A stretch of DNA of 64,000 bases from Salvelinus alpinus (Eukaryota > Chordata > Actinopteri > Salmoniformes > Salmonidae), in the NCBI RefSeq assembly GCF_045679555.1, contig NC_092099.1, positions 6,940,576-7,004,575 of the forward strand, given 5' to 3'. Positions 59,570 through 64,000 of this stretch are shown in pieces. The notes under the pieces were generated by a model. It saw only the letters and a list, made by a program, of their open reading frames with translations, searched no databases and had not been told where the DNA came from. Positions within the stretch are counted from its first letter, which is position 1; each line of letters opens with the position of its first letter. A program made the position numbers and the translations under genes.

Positions 59570-62500
59570 TGTGTGTTGGGCTGTGGTGGTCATGACATTT
59601 TGTTAGCCGGAGATTGTCATGCAAATAACTGCCGGTCTCACGGTAATTGACCGTTAATTAACATAAACACATTTTAGCATCTCCGGGCATAACCTACAAA
59701 CCACTGATGTGGAACTTTGGAAAATCTACATTTTAAAAAGTCTAATAAATCAATTTAATATAATCTCCACCATCACATTAAATCCATGATTCATTTTAGA
59801 CCAGTCTAAAGAAACATGATATGAAGAAAATGTAGCCTATTTCAAGAAGAACAGAACAGCATATTCTGAGTTGTCCTGAACTAGCTATGCCATTTAGCTG
59901 TGGGTTTAACTACAGTGACAAGAAAAAGTATGTGAACCCTTTGGAAATAGCTGGATTTCTGCATAAATAGGTCATAAAATGTTATCTGCTCTTCATCTAG
60001 GTCACAACAATAGACAAAACACATTCTGCTTAAACTAATAACACACAAACAATTATACGTTTTCATGTCTTTATTGAACACACCGTGTAAACATTCACAG
60101 TGCAAGGTGCAAAAAGTATGTTAACCCCTGGCTAATGACTTCTCTAGGCTAATTGGAGTCAGGAGTCAGCTAACCTGGAGTCCAATCAATGAAACGAGAT
60201 GTTGGTTAGAGCTGCCTTTCCCTGTAAAAAAACACTCACAAAATTTGAGTTTGCTATTCACAAGAAGCATTGCCTGATGTGAACCATGCCTCTGACAAAA
60301 TAGATCTCAGAAGACCTAAGATTAAGAATTGTTGATTTACATGAAGCTGGAAAGGGTTACACATGATCTCTAAAAGCCTTGATGTTCATCAGTCCATGGT
60401 AAGACAAATTGTCTATAAAAGGAGAAAGGTCAGCACTGTTGCTACTCTCCCTAGGAGTGGCCGTCCTGCAAAGATGATTGCAAGAGCACAGCGCAGAATG
60501 CTCAATGAGGTTAAGAAGAATCCTAGAGTGAAATCTCTGGAACATGCTAACATCCCTGTTGACGAGTCTACGTTACGGAAAACACTAAACAAGAATGGTG
60601 TTCATGGGAGGACACCACGGAAGAAGCCACTGCTGTCAAAAAAATAACATTTCTGCACATCTGAAGTTTGCAAAAGTGCACTTGGATGTTCCACAGCACT
60701 ACTGGCAAAATATTCTGTGAACAGATGAAACTACAGTTGAGTTGTTTGGAAGGAACACACAACACTATGTGTGGAGAAAAAAGGGCACAGCACACCAACA
60801 TCAAAACTTCATCCTAACTGTAAAGTATGGTGGAGGGAGCATCGTGGTTTGGAGCTGCTTTGCTGCCTCAGGGCCCGGACAGCTTGTATCATCGATGGAA
60901 AAATGAATTCCGAAGTTTATCAAGACATTTTGCAAGATGATGTATTGAAATGATGTATTCAGTATAGACAAGAAAAATGAAATACTTTGTGTGTTATTAG
61001 TTTAAGCACACTATGTTTGTCTATTGTTGTGACTTAGATCAGATCAAATTTGATAACCAATATATGCAGAAATCCAGGTAATTCCAAAGGGTTCACATAC
61101 TTTTTCTTGCCACTGTAGTTCATTTAGCATGCAAGATTTGCTTAGAATTTCGTGGCATTATTTTATAATATGAAGAATATAATTGAACATAGCTGAATAA
61201 AATCGAAATAATATTTTCTCCAATCGATCGCTGAGGGAGAGGGCACATGCGGCTATTCTGTTTTGAGTAGTTAACAAAGAAACAGGTCCTCCTATATGCA
61301 TAGTTTAGAGTTATTTATGTAACTTTAGTTGTGATACAAACGTTAGGCTATATGTTTCGATTTTTTTATACATTCTAAGGTTGCATGATGTGACTAATAA
61401 TGATTTGAAAAAAGTTACATGAAAGGCATGAGCTCTGCTTTTTTTTGCGCAAGCTGCACACACTTCATCAGTCTCTTATTCACAATTGGACAAGCACTTG
61501 ATCATATTTTCACCCATCAGACTATTCTGAATTTAATCTGGTCTTTACATATAGCCTATGGGTGGAATTATTTTGTATTTAGAATGGCACACACAAAAAA
61601 AGTAATCCATAGCCTGCACTCGAATAGTGAATGGAGGTTACATGCGGTTGTTTTTAATATGCAAGCATAGGCAGCTCGTCCATAAGGCTTAGGGGAAGCT
61701 AAGCTTTTCTTAAAGTAAATTTAATTGCCAAAATGATATAGCCTAATTAGCCTACTCCTGTCCATACAGAAATAAATAAAATAATTCAAAATTGACTACT
61801 AAAGCATGATTTGGCTACAGGGATCACCAGCTCCTTTAAAGATAATAATAATGGTGGATTGTTTTAAATCGTATTGCCTACAGTCGGAAGGAAAGGCAGC
61901 ATGCACAAATTGGGCAGATTACTGACAAAAGCCAGGCATATCACAATATTTCAAAATACAATCGCAGGAAAAACATTTGGAAAGCAAATGCTTGTTTCTG
62001 TAGAGAAGATAATGAAAAGACATCTATCTGTCTTTTAGTTATCAAAATTCTCAATTTAATTGAGCGAACAACAGTATAGCCTATTCTATTGGCACAAGTG
62101 CACACTGCACATTTTCACTATCGTTGTTGGGTCAGTGCTACATAAAAGTAAGTTTTTTGACAGTTTCCTCCTCCTGTTTAGATGAATGTCATTTTCTGTA
62201 TCTCCCCTTCTCGTAGGCCTGTTATATGGACAAGGTCGTTTTATTGACCTGTTTGTCATTGTCAGAGTAAGACCCTGTAATTTGTCCTATTAAAAAAAGA
62301 GTCTGATAATGTCACCAGTCATATAAAGTGTAGTAAAATTGCATGAAATATGTTTATAAAAGGCTGCATTTTTTCCCATGCAAAGAAAGAAGAAACATTA
62401 TTATCTGATACAGCCTAGACCTACTCTGTCTTTTTTTTGCGAACAGTGATTGAGTTATATTATTATCCTAAATTATGACTCTCCAATCTACTCATCACAT

Positions 62501-63640
62501 TATGAATAGTAGGCTATCTTACACAAGTCTGCAAATGCAATGATGCATGGAACGCTTTATTAGAAAGGGTACATTTGTGTGGTGGAAATGAGCTTCCCCA
62601 AAATTGAAACTCACGGGCCACTTTTGCATGCCAGGTTGTACAGCAGTGTAATGTGCTTTAATTTGAAGAATTGAGCAATAAATATAACAGCACGAAAAAG
62701 CTGGGATCCTCTTTTAAATAGTGGCCAGTCAAAACTCTGTTTTCACATACGCTTTCCCAATGACTGGGCTTATAAGAACACACGTTGCACTTGGCTCTGT
62801 AGGCTATGTGCTCTCTAACCGTGTTCCTATAGGTCCTAAGCCTATAAGCTACGTTTGGAGTTATTTGGCCCTTTTATTTTTGACGCAAACCTTATAACAC
62901 ATAGGCCTATGGGTAAGGCTACATGTGTGTGACTGATTTTGAAAAAGTTGCAAAAAAAGGTGCTGTTTCTTGCCTTACTGCACATGCTGGGCATCATTCA
63001 CTAGTGATACTATTGTCACCCATCAGACTATTCTTGATTTAATCTTGTCTTTACATATACTAAATATGTGTGAAATTAGTTTTTTAAATTTAGAATGGAC
63101 CATTATCATGCACCTGTCGGAACAGGGGAGAAAATACATGTCATCTATGCACTTAAGTAGCGAAGTATGAAGGATGCTTTACCAGTGGTTCATTTTCATG
63201 CCAGCCAGGTAGTCTGGCATGAAAAGCAAAGCAATGTGCTTAATAGGTAAGTTGAGAAATAAGTATAGTAGGCCTAGCCTATGGGATCTGATGGGATCCT
63301 TCTATTTAAACAATTTTATTTAACCTTTATTTAACCTATTTTTAGAGGCCATCTCAACTTTATTTTCTCACAGAATTTCATTAGCCTATAGAAATGTTGC
63401 TCAATATGAGTTAATGGGCTCTCATGAAGTGTTTGATTTGATTTTCGATTGCATTTGCATTGCTGTCAGAGTGATTAGAGAGACAATAGATTGCTTAGTA
63501 CCAGGCCATTAGCGACAGTCAGTTAGCAAGTTTGATAGGCTACTAATGACCATCAGCAGCATCAGAGTGCAGTGTTGGAGAAGCCTAGTTACCGTGACTA
63601 AATGGTCACATGGAATTTGACTGCGGTCATGACTTGTGAG
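59570..63640. repeat. Large non-coding repeat interrupted by a Tc1
   Basis: GGTCATGACATTTTGTTAGC and CTGCCGGTCTCACGGTAATT at the left, and TTACCGTGACTAAATGGTCA and TTGACTGCGGTCATGAC at the right, are the two ends of a long non-coding repeat I recall from salmonids. A Tc1 element sits at 59913-61115. Inside, 61410-61680 and 62950-63180 are diverged direct repeats (CACCCATCAGACTATTCT, then CTTTACATATA). Class unknown. Confidence 0.5.
59913..61115 (+). mobile_element. Tc1/mariner transposon with internal deletion
   Basis: The perfect-looking termini CAGTGACAAGAAAAAGTATG and its near inverse CATACTTTTTCTTGCCACTG are flanked by TA on both sides. A frame from 60363 encodes the DNA-binding half ([40 protein letters not shown]). 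Further on, TDETTVELFGRNTQHYVWRK-like and YGGGSIVVWSCFAASGPGQL can be read in other frames. The region from the second catalytic aspartate to the C-terminus is deleted near 60950. Confidence 0.88.
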
Positions 63641-64000
63641 GAATCCACGAGGAAACTGGTGGCAGACTGACCACCTGTTACGCGAGTGCAGTGTCAAAAT
63701 GACCTTGTGGCTGCAAGGAGCCAAAGTAAGTTGCTAGCTAGCATTAAACTTATCTTATAAAAAACAATCAATCTTCACATAATCACTAGTTAACTACACA
63801 TGGTTGATGATATTACTAGGTTAACTAGCTTGTCCTGCATTGCGTATAATCAATGCGTTGCCTGTTAATTTATCATCGAATCACAGCCTACTTCAACTTC
63901 GCCAAACGGGTGATTTTATTTAACAAAAGCACAATCATTTTACAAATGTACCTAACCATAAACATCAATGCCTTTCTTGAAATCAATGCACAGAAGTATA
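63641..64000. other. Non-coding, nothing recognised
   Basis: No gene, RNA or named repeat was seen up to the window edge. Confidence 0.4.

Overview
The window is vertebrate nuclear DNA, almost certainly from a salmonid fish. It holds two spliced host genes buried in repeats: Sleeping Beauty-type and other Tc1 transposons, a tRNA-derived SINE sharing its 3' tail with an L2-like LINE, Rex1-like and L2-like LINEs, and a PIF-Harbinger element. Many repeat families were recognised from memory of salmonid genomes.

Host genes. COMMD6 lies on the minus strand (coding span 12316 to 1664, seven reconstructed exons, 212 aa). UCHL3 lies on the plus strand (22906 to 33771, nine exons, 230 aa, catalytic C95, H169 and D184 all present). 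They point away from each other. In human the same two genes are close head-to-head neighbours on chromosome 13. Here about 10.6 kb of nested repeats separates their start codons.

The separating block (about 13190-22830) is a decayed L2-like LINE carrying an SGNH-esterase-like ORF1, an endonuclease and an RT. It is split by a 4450-bp PIF-Harbinger element whose two genes, a Myb/SANT-like protein and a HARBI1-like transposase, are open through every reconstructed exon. A 331-bp solo-LTR-like fossil with a 5-bp target duplication, a Ty3/gypsy integrase fossil and a LINE 3' tail follow, the last ending close to the UCHL3 start codon.

Introns. The COMMD6 introns hold a SINE and several Tc1 elements, two of them fold-back (inverted-duplicate) forms. 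The UCHL3 introns hold an L2 fragment, a SINE, a tRNA-like/PBS-like retroelement fossil, L2 ORF1 remains and a mariner-like fragment.

Downstream of UCHL3, a C-rich minisatellite (35521-38201 and 41701-42060) starts inside a Tc1 terminus and ends in an L2 3' UTR. It contains a block of about 617 bp repeated, by eye identically, at a 900-bp offset. It is split by a full-length Rex1-like LINE with one intact 986-aa EN-RT ORF and an apparent 17-bp target duplication.

From 42 to 64 kb I find no host gene. This part is made of L2 and Rex1 fragments, two further Sleeping Beauty-type copies, several MITEs, a long TG microsatellite and a repeat of about 4 kb interrupted by a Tc1 element. No rRNA, functional tRNA or CRISPR was seen.
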